Assembly (NCBI GenBank): GCA_037576195.1
Contig: CM075102.1
Span: 31,306,745 to 31,370,744, forward strand
Direction: 5' to 3'
Length of the DNA stretch: 64,000 bases
DNA from: Phytoseiulus persimilis
Taxonomy: Eukaryota > Arthropoda > Arachnida > Mesostigmata > Phytoseiidae
Below are positions 20,797-31,364 of the stretch, piece after piece. Position 1 is the first letter of the stretch. The number at the start of each line of letters is the position of its first letter. Both the position numbers and the translations under genes were made by a program. The notes below the pieces were generated by a model. It saw only the letters and a program-made list of their open reading frames with translations, was not told the DNA's origin and did not search any database.

Positions 20797-23722
20797 TCTG
20801 CATGATGGCTATATCCTGGTGCGGTCCCGCCGTTCGGCAGGTCACTACATCGATTGGACGGCCGTCTCGGTGGCTGCCGTCCGTTTGAGTAAGGGGAGCC
20901 TCTACCCGAACGGGAAGAACAGACAAGACTCCCGGTTGTACTCGGCAAAAGTGGACACTCTCAAGTCAGGGATGCGTAGACGGAGCTCATCTCCGGCAAC
21001 ACGTTCTATTGTCAATGATTCAGCGTTTGTGGTCGGCAAATTGATGAAGATGAAATATCTAGGCCACATTGAACGGGAGATGATGCTGTACTCGTTTGGC
21101 ATTGACAGGTTGGAGCCGGTTCATATTGCTATTGGTTTTGATTCATGTGTGGGATTGTCGAGGTCCCAAGTGGCTGAAGCAGTTCTGCCATTGATATGTT
21201 GTCGAGTCTGCTGATGTCATCCTTGTCTTTTGTCCTCGTTGTCATAGTACACTGTCTGTGCGGCCCTCCTCAGAGCCCGAGCTCTCAACCCCCCACGAAC
21301 GCCCCTCGCAGGGTTTGCGTCAAATTCGCCGGAATGGTCCAGATTGTATGCAGCGCGGCGCCACTTTGAAAGGGGCCCGGCCGGTCTATGCATAGTAGAC
21401 GCATCGGGACGTCATTCGGAGACCGTAAGAGGGTTGCTGCAACGCAGCCCGTTTGACTACCTAGCCTTATGGGTCTTGATAGTGATCGTATAGGGGAACA
21501 TGATCCAGGAGAGAAATGAGTGGCAGTATTCTAGTTGAGATCCTCTGATGGGCGTGGGGAGCAACGGCCGAGATAGCACGACTCCGAGAGGATGGATCCG
21601 GGGGAAGTGTAGCTTGGCGATGTGGAATGTGATTCGATCGTATTCGATCGCCACGATTCACGAGTACATTCACGAAACTTGTGCCTCTGTGAAGAGGTTC
21701 GTCGCTGAACGAAGAACCCGTCGCAAGAAATCATATGCAGCGAGCCCGAGAGGCCTTTTATGAATAGCGGATGTTCCAGGATATGCCAGAGAGAGAGATG
21801 ACTCAGTGGTGCCACGACAGAGCGCTCTAGAGGTTCTGAATCCACCTAACTTTCGTATTCGAGCCTTCGAGCAGAAGGATTGTATTCTAGCTGAGATCAA
21901 TTTCCAGTACCGGTCAGATCTGAGGGAGTTCTGCTGTTATTCTCAGCGCTAGATATAACGACTCAGCTCACAATCGGTTAACTGGAAAGAGAACCCCGAT
22001 TCAAGGAGGAGAACAATGTCATGAGTAGCTCACAGATTTTCTCTGGAATACCTGAGGGAGAAGCTATCTCGAATTCTACCGCTCATCTCCTCCCTGAATC
22101 GCCTTTCCCCTAACGAATCATATCAGGACCCATGGGGCTAAACGGGCTGGGGATCATTGAGCTCTCAACTCTTGACTCCCGCGCAGAACTTCCCGAGCAG
22201 TCAGCGCAGAGAGCTCCCGCTGAGATCTACGTTTTCTGTCGCCAACCAATGCGTTAATGATGTACATAATAATAGGGATCCGATCATTTGAACCTTGTTC
22301 ATCGAATGGATGAATTTTTAAAGGGACATCTGGCCGCCAAACTGGCGTCCAATCGGGAGTTATCTTGCCAGGGTGCTGCCTAGGTGGCCCTCAGCGTTGC
22401 TGTCGAAACAGAATCTCGTTTGAAATATGGGTTATTGATTGGATGATCTGGAACGACGGCATTCTCTCAGCATGAGACGCGCATCCGGTTTGTCGTTCCA
22501 GAACTGAATTCGCGGGCTTGCTGGTGAAATTAAAGTACGCTTGGAAGATGAGTATCAGAGCGGGTCGCTTATGGGGTTGAGATTGGAATGATAAGTCCTC
22601 ATTTGATCTCCCTATCCCGTGTTTGTTGCTGTATCGAGTCACGAGTTTGGCTGTGCGCCGAGCTCGCGAGTCGCGAACGATCTCATGGGCATCGAGGTCG
22701 TTGGTCGAAGAGTTAATCGACGGAATCAGCTGGGGCTTCGCGGAAAGAATGTCGGAAGCACGTGTCTCTGACTCTGGCCGTTCTCACTTGCTCATCCATC
22801 CCTTCCCCCGGTGTGCTCAAAGTAGAAAAGGTGTGGAAACTTTGCCCTTGTGTACTCTCTAGAATTCTCAGAAACGAGTGGGTTCCTTCGAGTCGGCACA
22901 TGACTGTCCACCGTCCTGGCGCGGCACGCAGGATCGAAATAGAACATCCGTCATGTGCGGCCTGCCGTCATGTTTCCTCCCGAACATCTCGAGACGTGTT
23001 CTAAGATTTGATTTTGGGAGCTTTCTGTCGTTCGATGTCCATTAGGTTGGATCGATTTTCTGCCTTACAGTCTACAGCCCCCCTCTCGGCACGATACTTT
23101 TGATTGGTCATCTGTGAGTTAGGAGAGGGGGGAAAAGTTCTGGAACTCAGTTTGGTTCTCAAATACCGTGACAAACCTCTATTCTGTTCCGCTCAGAATG
23201 AGTTCTTCTACAATGTTTCGAAAACTTCAGCTGCTTGAGGTTCATGAAGGGACCGATGCAGAATGATGACAGACTTGGATAATGGAGCGGGAGAGTCCCG
23301 GAAAGCTGGATTTCTCTTCGAGGTTTCAGGTTCAGACTTTAAGGCCGGGCCAGCTGACGAGAGGATCCTCCTCGTGGGGATACTTCAGAGCATCTGAGCT
23401 CGTGCAGACTCGACTGCCGGTCCCGCTAAAACAAGTGCGGACTTGGCTGAGGGACGTCGCTGATTAGGGAAAATCATTATTTTACCCTTTGAACGGCTAG
23501 GATATGGAGACTCAAGCGTCTCAGCGTTCCGTGTTTCTAGTACTGAACCGGCTCAAGGGATGCTCGCGGTTGTCTGGAGTGCGTCTAGCTTGAGCTGAGC
23601 GTCGTTCTCACTAGTCAGATGGTTTCTTCGACGAGTGAGCACAGGAGAGGTATTCCCTGATCGCAAGAAAGTCACCTTGTCTCCCGATTTCTGATCCTCA
23701 AGTAGAAATGTTTTGCCAGATC
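20797..23722. other. Intergenic, no gene recognised
   Basis: A 131-codon frame at 20819-21214 starts with GTG and matches nothing I know. Other frames are short. GC-rich repeat-like sequence occurs near 21270-21375. The right edge is the 5' flank of DPH5. Confidence 0.4.
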
Positions 23723-25223
23723 ATGTTGTATCTCATCGGCTTGGGCTTGGGAGATTGCAAGGACATCACTGTCAAGGGATTGGAAGCTATTCAGAGCAGT
23801 GAGAAAGTTTACCTCGAGGCTTACACTTCAATTTTGACTGTTGGGCAGCACGAACTCGTAAGTGATTCGCTCGTCAAATAACTTGATCAAGCATAAGTTG
23901 CCATTGGGATTTGTACTTCATTCTCTATTCCGGATCGAAATGCAGGACTTTTTGTTCACAGGAGAAATATTACGGAAAACAGCTCATCCAGGCTGATAGA
24001 ACTTTTGTCGAGCAAGAATGTGGCAAGTAAAAACGATGCCACTATATGACTCCAAAATATGATGTCGTTAAGATTTGAGACGTGAGGAGTCAAATGACAC
24101 GGTTTCAATGAATTATCAGATTCGATGCTGAAAGAGGCTCTGGCGTCCACTGTCAGCTTCTTGGTGGTTGGAGATCCCTTTGGCGCAACGACACACTCCG
24201 ACCTGATGATCAGAGCCGCTCAGATGGGTGTGAGAACGAAGGTGGGCATCCACTCGTCTCGACATGCGCGACGCTTGGGGGCCAACGCTTCACCTAACGT
24301 TCAAGATCCATTTCAACTCCTCCATCCCGTGGGAGTCGAGAGAAACCATGGATTGTGAGCTGTTGCCACCGGGCGATGCCATGTTACAGCAGTCCTTCCA
24401 GATTGTAATCATGCTCATGTTCACCCCAGGTTATTCACAACGCATCGATCATGAACGCTATCGGCTGTTGTGGACTCCAGTTGTACTCCTTCGGGGAGAC
24501 CGTTTCGATAGTTCTATGGCAGGAGAACTGGCGTCCTACGAGCTACTACGATAAGATATTCTCGAATAGGAAAATGGGACTGCACACACTTTGTCTTCTT
24601 GGTGAGGAGAGGCTTGGATTGATTTCTCGGAACTTACCCCTAATATCTGCACCGTTTCGGATGTTTCGGGCTGTATCACTCATCATGGCGAGCCCGATGT
24701 GATTTTCAGACATAAAAATGAAAGAGCAATCGTGGGAAAACTTGGCTAAGGGAAAACAGATTTTCGAGCCCCCGCAGTTCATGGAGGTTCACGAAGCTGC
24801 CCGGCAGTTGATAGAAATTTTGGACATCAAACGAGAAGAAGGAACTTTGGAAGCAGATCTGGGTGAGGTTCTATCGCCCCGCAAGGATTCGTCTCCGCTC
24901 TCGAATCTCATCTCCTCGTACTTGGAGAATAATCGGGGCCACTCCAAACAGCTCGAGTTTATTCTTACGAGCCTCTGATTCGCGTTGCAGCTTATTCTCC
25001 GGTAAGTCTAGCGGTCGGCCTGGCTAGAATCGGGACTGACAGTCAGAAAATTGTAGCCGGGAGCTTGGAGGATCTGACCCGGAGCGAAGAGACATTGGGA
25101 GGACCCCTCCATTCGCTGATTCTGCCTTCCAAGACGTTACATCCTCTCGAGTGGGAAATGCTGACCATGTTCGCTCTTGATCACGAATGGTTCCGAGAAA
25201 ATAAACATATTTATGTCACATGA
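23723..25223 (+). CDS. DPH5: Diphthine methyl ester synthase
   Basis: DPH5 uses S-adenosylmethionine to methylate the diphthamide precursor on the target histidine of elongation factor 2. Exons are 23723-23857, 23962-24022, 24120-24241, 24430-24601, 24710-24862 and 24991-25223. They join in frame to give 291 residues (human 285). Diagnostic segments are the N-terminal [20 protein letters not shown], the SAM-binding [42 protein letters not shown] and the C-terminal [10 protein letters not shown]...HPLEWEM. Intron 2 begins G|GCAAGT, a GC donor; only this site keeps the frame. The first ATG in frame is 15 bases upstream (23708), but the family start matches 23723. The gene is convergent with H2A.X. 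Confidence 0.96.
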
Positions 25224-25363
25224 ATCCCAAAACTCTGTGCTTGCTCAAAGCAGAGTCTCCTGCAGTCTCTGTGGCGTAAGAGCGGGATCCAGGTTTCCCA
25301 TTCTCATGCTACGGCAAAAAAATCCACTCCGATTGTTCACTTGGGTAGGGAGTCACCGATGAA

Positions 25364-25369
25364 AATAAA
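25364..25369 (+). promoter_or_regulatory. DPH5 polyadenylation signal
   Basis: AATAAAG lies 141 bases past the DPH5 stop. It is 24 bases from the opposing H2A.X signal, so the two transcripts probably overlap at their 3' ends. Confidence 0.6.
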
Positions 25370-25392
25370 GACACCGGTTAACAATTGATCTC

Positions 25393-25398
25393 TTTATT
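25393..25398 (-). promoter_or_regulatory. H2A.X polyadenylation signal
   Basis: TTTATT on the plus strand is AATAAA on the minus strand, about 195 bases past the H2A stop. No histone 3' stem-loop was seen, so the mRNA is probably polyadenylated. Confidence 0.6.
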
Positions 25399-25592
25399 AC
25401 TGATGTTTGGTCACGATGATTTTCTTCAAAATTAAACCTCAAATTTGAAGTGACTGAGCGTGAATTACGTGACATCTCAATTATTAGACGCGTAGTTCAA
25501 ATTCATCGAGCCCTGGACCGACGCCACTATGGTTCGATTCCGATGTAAGATCCGACAAGCCAGAATTTCTCTGATTCTGAGGCTTTCCCCGC

Positions 25593-26315
25593 TTAAAAGT
25601 CTTGAGAAGCTTTTCCTGCTGAACCTGTTTCCGTTTTTTTCGGCAACAACATTGAGTTGATGTTGGGAAGCACTCCACCTTGAGAAATGGTGACCCCAGA
25701 GAGCAGTTTGTTCAACTCTTCATCGTTTCTCACGGCAAGCTGGATGTGCCGTGGGATGATTCGGGCCTTCTTATTGTCTCTCGCAGCGTTTCCCGCCAAC
25801 TCGAGGACCTCAGCGGCGAGGTATTCCAACACGGCGGCCAGGTAGACGGGGGCGCCGGCTCCGACGCGCTCAGCGTACTGCCCCTTTCTAAGCAGACGAT
25901 GGAGACGGCCGACGGGGAACTGTAGCCCGGCTCTGTGGAATGGAATTCAAACGCTGAGTTTACGGGCTCCGATGGAACATTGTTAGCTTTCCAATTCGTT
26001 CGCTCCGAAACGATGAGTAGGCAACTTCAAAGTATGGCCCCAGATTCCCGGGGAAATCCATCAGGAGCTTCCGGATACGAGCGCAACGCACCGAAATGCA
26101 GAATCATTTCAAAGCATTGCACCGTTGCCATGCAGAGAAAATTTTTGATGGCGGTTCAGGCGCCAACACCGTCTCGCGCGCCAAACTCGTTTTAAGCTTT
26201 TCAGACCGGAATCTGGCACAAATACGACAAATCAGGTATCGGAAGAAACTCACTTGGACGATCGGGATTTCGCAGGTGCTCCCTTGGCCTTGCCAGCTTT
26301 GCCGCGTCCAGACAT
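25593..26315 (-). CDS. H2AX: Histone H2A.X-type variant, ends SQDF
   Basis: Exons 26315-26254 and 25932-25593 join at phase 2 across a 321-bp intron and encode 133 residues. The N-terminus [12 protein letters not shown] and the fold are canonical H2A ([51 protein letters not shown]). Acidic-patch residues (Glu in [11 protein letters not shown], and DEE) are intact. The C-terminus is SQDF, the SQ-(D/E)-aromatic motif whose serine is phosphorylated by ATM/ATR-type kinases at DNA breaks in H2A.X proteins. An intron plus AATAAA, without a histone stem-loop, point to a replication-independent gene. The assignment as H2A.X rather than canonical H2A rests on the SQDF tail. Confidence 0.94.
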
Positions 26316-28068
26316 TTCAGCAGTTCGTTTAAAATCGCTCGGTTCGCTCGACTTCCACCACAACAATGAGCGCGGCTTTTGGATGTAGCGCGCTATTCGT
26401 GTAGCATACGACGTTTGGCGCTGCCTCTGTTCTTCATGATCCTCTCTCTATCATCATCATCATCACCATTCTGAGCTGTAGTCGGCGCGGTATGCAGGAG
26501 TCGCATACCCCCAACAGCGGGTACAATCCGTTCACACATGGAAAGTCGAGTGGCCCTAGTTCGATATTCACACTTCCCTCTCGCAACTTGAGGCTAGAAT
26601 TTCTCGGCCGCTCCAAGAACGTATGGAGAGTTGATTTTACCTCCGTCTTCTCAGGAAGGATCCGCCAACCCCGCAGGCCATTCCCGAAGGTGCAGCTGAC
26701 TGCAGATGTTGTCGGTGTTGATCCAACATACAACTTAGCCTTCTCTAAACAGAGAGGAACTCCTTTGCACAGGACGGGCGACCAAATCAACCGAATGAGA
26801 ACGAGAAAGTCTAGTGTCTTCCCGTTGGGGTAAACAGTGCGCTTCAAAAAGCAGAGACATGCGAGGAGACAGAAGCCCGACGTGCTTCAATTTGTCGGAG
26901 GCCGCGATCGTCGCTTGCAATTTCTCAACATATTTCGAGAGCTGTTCTCCGCTTGAACGTCAGGATCTCATCAAAAAGTTTCGCTCGAAAGTCATCAAGG
27001 CTCCCTATAAACTGAGTAGCCGGCTCGCCGAAGCTGAAACCCGCGTAATAACTAAAGCGGAGCTTGACGATCGCAGCCGAAGAGGCGATGATTCGCCTCT
27101 TCGGCAAACTCGAGGGAGCGCAATTTAGGCAATTCTGGGTAGGAGAATATCAAGCCGAATAAGAGAACCGGCGCGACGCCGAACTCCCAGTGCCTCATCC
27201 ACGTTGGACTTTGAGGAGTCAGATCGGATGTTCTTCGCCGATCCGGGTGCAAAACAAGCGGCGTTCGAACACTCGTGAGCCCGACCTGGGTATTGGTATT
27301 GACATTCATCAAACTCCTGTACGTCTGTGAGACTTTCACTTCAGTGGCGAGTACTTCCAGCGGATGAAGCTCGTTCCTCTCTTCTGCTTCAGCGGGAGTC
27401 TCCCGGGATCGCCAATCATCTGTGACGAGGGCTTTCTGTCGAGTCCAGTCACTCCGTCATTGCCGTCTTCCCCGAAGCACACGCAGATCATGCGTCTCAA
27501 GGTCTCTGGGACCATTCCACATTCCTCACAGGTCTCTCCAGACCCGGGTCACAGTGCTTCTTGGAGCCTCGTCCCTAGGAGCCCGGCTAGACTTTTTGCT
27601 TGGGATGTCGGTCTTCGGCTCGTGCCATACGGTTTCCTTCCGACCCCTCTTCCAGTTAAATGTGTTCTACGCCGGGAGAGGCTGACTCCCTGACTCAACA
27701 AGTCGATCCATTCGGTTGGCTCAACTCCGCGGATCTGACTTTTGCTCGCCTTGTTGAGCACCCCATCGTGTTCGCTACCAGCACGTTATTCATATGGAGA
27801 CGTGCATCTCGAAACGCATTGTTTATGCTCCAGATCACGTCTGTAAACCCGCTGATCGATCCCGTGTAGCGAGGATCCGAGTCGCGATTCAAGTGAGTCG
27901 AAGTTGAAAAGTTTTCCCTAGAGCTGTAATTGATCCTTAGGTTGCAGTCAGTTGTTCCCTCAGAGGAGGAGCTCTGGATGTGAGCTATGGAATGATTCGG
28001 AATCTGAGGCTTTCATTTTCCACAAGGAGACGCTACCTCGTACGCCCGCGCCTCGTCGAAGGAACACC
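26316..28068. other. Divergent interval between H2A.X and H2B variant
   Basis: The two histone genes point away from each other across this 1.75-kb interval. A TCA trinucleotide run lies at about 26450-26468. Several open frames of 60-140 codons occur but none resembles a known protein or gives consistent exon joins. I see no TATA-like or histone-promoter element I would defend. Confidence 0.4.
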
Positions 28069-28494
28069 ATGCCGCCTTCCAAAACGCCCAAAGCGTCGCA
28101 ACCTATGAAATCAGCGAACGTGAAGGGAAGCGAACCAAAGAACATAAATAAGAAAAAGACCCCCTCCGGGGGGTCAGATCTGATTGAGAAGAAGAAGAAG
28201 AAAAGGCGGGAAACCTTTGCGACTTTCATCTTCAAGCTTCTCAAGCAAGTCGATGTGAACGCTTCCATCTCCTCGAAGTCTATGGCAATCATGGTCTCCT
28301 TGGTGAACGACATGTTCGACAGATTGGCCACTGAAGCCGCTCGGTTAGTCTCCATGAACCAGAGAAAAACCATCACCTCCCGAGAAATTCAAACCGCAGT
28401 CAGGCTTAATTTTCCGGGTCAGTTGGCGACGCACGCGATGGTGGAAGGTACGAAAGCGCTGACCAAGTACAACGAGTCAATCTCGGAGTCTTAG
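28069..28494 (+). CDS. Divergent histone H2B variant
   Basis: A single-exon 141-residue protein. The N-terminal tail (about 45 residues, Lys/Pro/Ser-rich) is unlike canonical H2B. From about residue 46 the H2B fold is clear: [62 protein letters not shown]. It differs from canonical H2B at many normally fixed sites. For example LLLPGELAKHAVSEGTK reads [17 protein letters not shown], which replaces acidic-patch Glu105 (human numbering) with Gln and Lys108 with Thr. The ubiquitin-acceptor lysine (TKY) is kept. The start ATG is the first in a frame that is open upstream. AATAAA follows at 28567 and no histone stem-loop is seen. A germline or sperm H2B variant is one possible explanation (inference). 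Confidence 0.9.
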   Translation: MPPSKTPKASQPMKSANVKGSEPKNINKKKTPSGGSDLIEKKKKKRRETFATFIFKLLKQVDVNASISSKSMAIMVSLVNDMFDRLATEAARLVSMNQRKTITSREIQTAVRLNFPGQLATHAMVEGTKALTKYNESISES

Positions 28495-28566
28495 GATAGT
28501 TTAATGCTCTGAGCCATCGATTCTACATGAATCGTCTTTCAAGTCGTTTATAATAGAATCCTTAAC

Positions 28567-28572
28567 AATAAA
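28567..28572 (+). promoter_or_regulatory. H2B variant polyadenylation signal
   Basis: AATAAA lies 73 bases after the H2B stop codon. Confidence 0.6.
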
Positions 28573-30299
28573 AACCTTTTAAACGCAGTTTTGAACCTTA
28601 CCAACTGGCTCTCCGAGCCTCTTATGTGTCTTACAAATGTAACTGAATCTCGAAAATCTTGAATACAGTCTCCAGTTGAGGATTCTTAGAGCGCCCCGAA
28701 GTACATGTCTTCCGCTTCGTGAAGGAGCAAGGAGTTGAAGAACAGTTCAGAGTAGCATTCCAACCAGAAACTTTCTTGGTGTCGGACGCTTGGGACCCCC
28801 CATCTCTCTCATCGTCACTGACGATGATGTTGACAAAACTCAGTGTCAAAATTCTTAGCTGGCTGGTTTTTCACTCCCTCAGCGAGCGACTGCTCCGACT
28901 GAGGGGGGCGCCTCGACGACTCCTCGGCGAGGACAACGTTTCCCTACAGCCAGGCCCGGTCTCTGCCTCAAAGAAACTCCCGCGAGTCAGCAGCGAGTGA
29001 AGCAGGAACAATGTTCATAGCGAGCAGCATTCTTCTACGTCACCCGGGACGAAAAGTTCGAGAGATGAGCCACTGGTTCGCAACCCCGTCAAATCCCACC
29101 AGAGGTGTTCACTGTGGACCTGAGCGATTAAAGAAGAATTTGAACTACCACAGGGCGTAAGGAGAATCTGGAGATATGCGGAGATCTAATGAAGTCGTAG
29201 AGTTGAAGTGGAGGTCGCGACGACTTTGTTTCCATAGGAGCACTGACAGGAATATATGTGTTGTTTACTAGGGGACAGAAACTCAGGAACAAGGGAGCTC
29301 CTTCATCCATTGATTCAGTTGAACTTCGACTCCGATGAAATCGGGTTCATCCTCCAATAGTTCGATCGCTCGATGTCTCCCGAGCGATTTGGGGCTGCAG
29401 TAAGCCAGCGGGAGCAGGCTTTTCCGGTCCATCATGCGAGTCAGCCAATGAAGCAAGTGGCCTTCAAAGTGGGCTGCATGAGATTCGGAAAAGAGTTCCG
29501 GAACGGAGAATATGCCGTATTCCGTGTTCCGTGACAACTCGATGTCGCTCAAGGGATTGAACCACCCCCGTGTTTGGCGAAGATGTCAATGAAACGGTTT
29601 TTTTCCTCTCGTGCCAGATTTCGGGCAATCTCGACTTCAACGGAACACCATTTTTATCACCACAGTCGGACTGAGGGCAGTGAATTGTTGCAAGTCGAAC
29701 CGAGCGATGCTGTGTCTCATTTGGGTTCACTATCCTTGTTGAGCAGAGGCCATACGTGAAACTAATCACCCCCGCCATCATTGAAATCTCCAGGCACTCC
29801 TGAAGGCCGGAGAATCCCAAGTACGATGCGGCTCGCCAGTCACGATTCGATCCCGGGCTCTGGTAAGATTCAGCTCAATTCCGGGGGGATTCGGGATATC
29901 ACTCAAAAGGAACCTAGCGGTCTCATTCTTTCGGGCAGGACGGGTTTGGGGTCACCATTCTGAGATTCAATCGTAGTGGAAGAAGCGTATCTCTGCTCCG
30001 AGGAAAAGATGACCAATGTGGAGCATGCAGAATTCAGTATTGCCCTTGGCAACAGTTATCTCCTATAGAGGGCTGACAGTCACGAGCTGCGGCAGGGCTC
30101 CAAACAAAAATGCAATGAAAGTTTCCAAAAATAAATCAAACTGCACATTGGAGTATCATTGGAATGAGCAATCCCCGGTTTCACCGATCAACATGCACAA
30201 TTGCTTTGAATATGTCGAGGCCATTCTACAGGGGACATCCCTCGAAGCGAGCTTTCGCGCAAGGGGGAGAAGGACCCTACTTCTCTTCTTGAAGAGCAT
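28573..30299. other. Interval with no recognised gene
   Basis: Minus-strand frames at 29283-29552 and 29464-29820 overlap in different registers, which could be a decayed coding sequence, but no family was recognised. It may be further remains of the transposon copy that follows. Confidence 0.35.
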
Positions 30300-30783
30300 T
30301 CATTCATGTTGAGAAGAGGCTGGATGGTTTAGCTCTGGGTTGACGGTTCTGACGCGTTCACCACAGCGGTTGGTTCGTACAAAATAGTTAAAACCTGACT
30401 GGTCAGTGTTGAAAATTCCTTTGGCTTCGAACTCCCCATGGTTATGGCGGCGATGTTCTCCGACGAATTCCTCAACCTGTTTCTCCATTTGCTCCCTGCT
30501 TCTTTGCAACGCCCACATCCGGATGGTGCGATCGTGAGGAGCGGAACCCCGAGAGGTGAGATGAGTCCCTTGCTTCCTTCAACTTGTTTTGTTAAGAGCT
30601 GGAACTCCACTCCGGTTCCGAGTCTCTCCAGTCGAGCACTCCGCAGATGTACTCGCAGCTGAAACTCTCATGCTCTGCTTCTCCCGTTAAGTAATCGAAA
30701 ACGGGTTCGAAATCCTCGTCAACGTAACGTGAGTCGAAAAGTTCCTCATATTCTTCAATTTCAAGGATATCCTGATCGTCCAT
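30300..30783 (-). pseudogene. DDE transposase fossil, copy B
   Basis: Two minus-strand frames in different registers together resemble a DDE-superfamily (pogo/Tigger-like) transposase. The frame from 30783 has IEEYEELFDSRYVDEDFEP and ICGVLDWRDSEPEW, which parallel VEEVEELYESYGHGDDSEP and ICRILDCIDANPNW in the copy at 57838-58553. The frame from 30518 has GIFNTDQSGFNYF, where Asp sits as in the first catalytic block (NTDQSG) of that family. Frameshifts and stops show it is inactive. Confidence 0.6.
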
Positions 30784-30799
30784 CGCTTAGAGAAGCTTC

Positions 30800-31364
30800 T
30801 CTTTCTCATCATTTCCTGTGAGTTCTTCGGCGAGGCCAAACGCTCCGCCTACCTGCTCGCTCCCGCTCTCAGGCCCACTACTCGAAAACTTGCGGCATCC
30901 TTTTCCGGGGGTTGTTGACATCATCCGACAGGGCATCGTGCCCGAGAGCGGAGCGGCACATCCGAAACTTCCCTTGTTAGCAGAGAGCATCAACATCATC
31001 ACCATCATAGCTCGTCTGCTCTCCCACATCAATCAGCTCTTCTGTTCTCAGGCGTGCTGCCGAGCGGTATTCAATCAATAACTTCAATCGCTCCCTTAAG
31101 TCCCCTACTACGATGAATCTCTGGAACACTGGAATATCCGCTCGATTGCACCACTGTAAATAGCTGCAAGTCCCACGCCAGTATCTCGAAAGGGGAGAGG
31201 GTGAGCCGTGTTTACCTGAGCACGTGCTGCCGCTTTTATTGTGCTCGAAACTCCATTCTGTAGTCGCGAAGATCTTGACTCCAAGAGAGGAGCTACTCGA
31301 AATCGAGAAGCACTGTTACACCTCGAGGAGCGTTATATCCCGGGGCGGGAAGAGAGATCTTGAA
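30800..31364. other. Flank of transposase fossil and NOC4L 5' region
   Basis: No gene was recognised. The frame into NOC4L exon 1 is open upstream of the chosen ATG, back to a GTG at 31224. Confidence 0.4.

Noticed and set aside
20819-21214. 131-codon plus-strand open frame
   Set aside because: Starts with GTG, has no family likeness and no clear splice partner; treated as chance.
26434-26847. 137-codon minus-strand frame between the histone genes
   Set aside because: No recognisable motif, ends in a repeat-derived Met run, and overlaps an open plus-strand frame of similar length.
30690-30730. B-box-like GGTTCGAAATCC
   Set aside because: No A box or cloverleaf around it; it lies within the transposase fossil, so not a tRNA gene.
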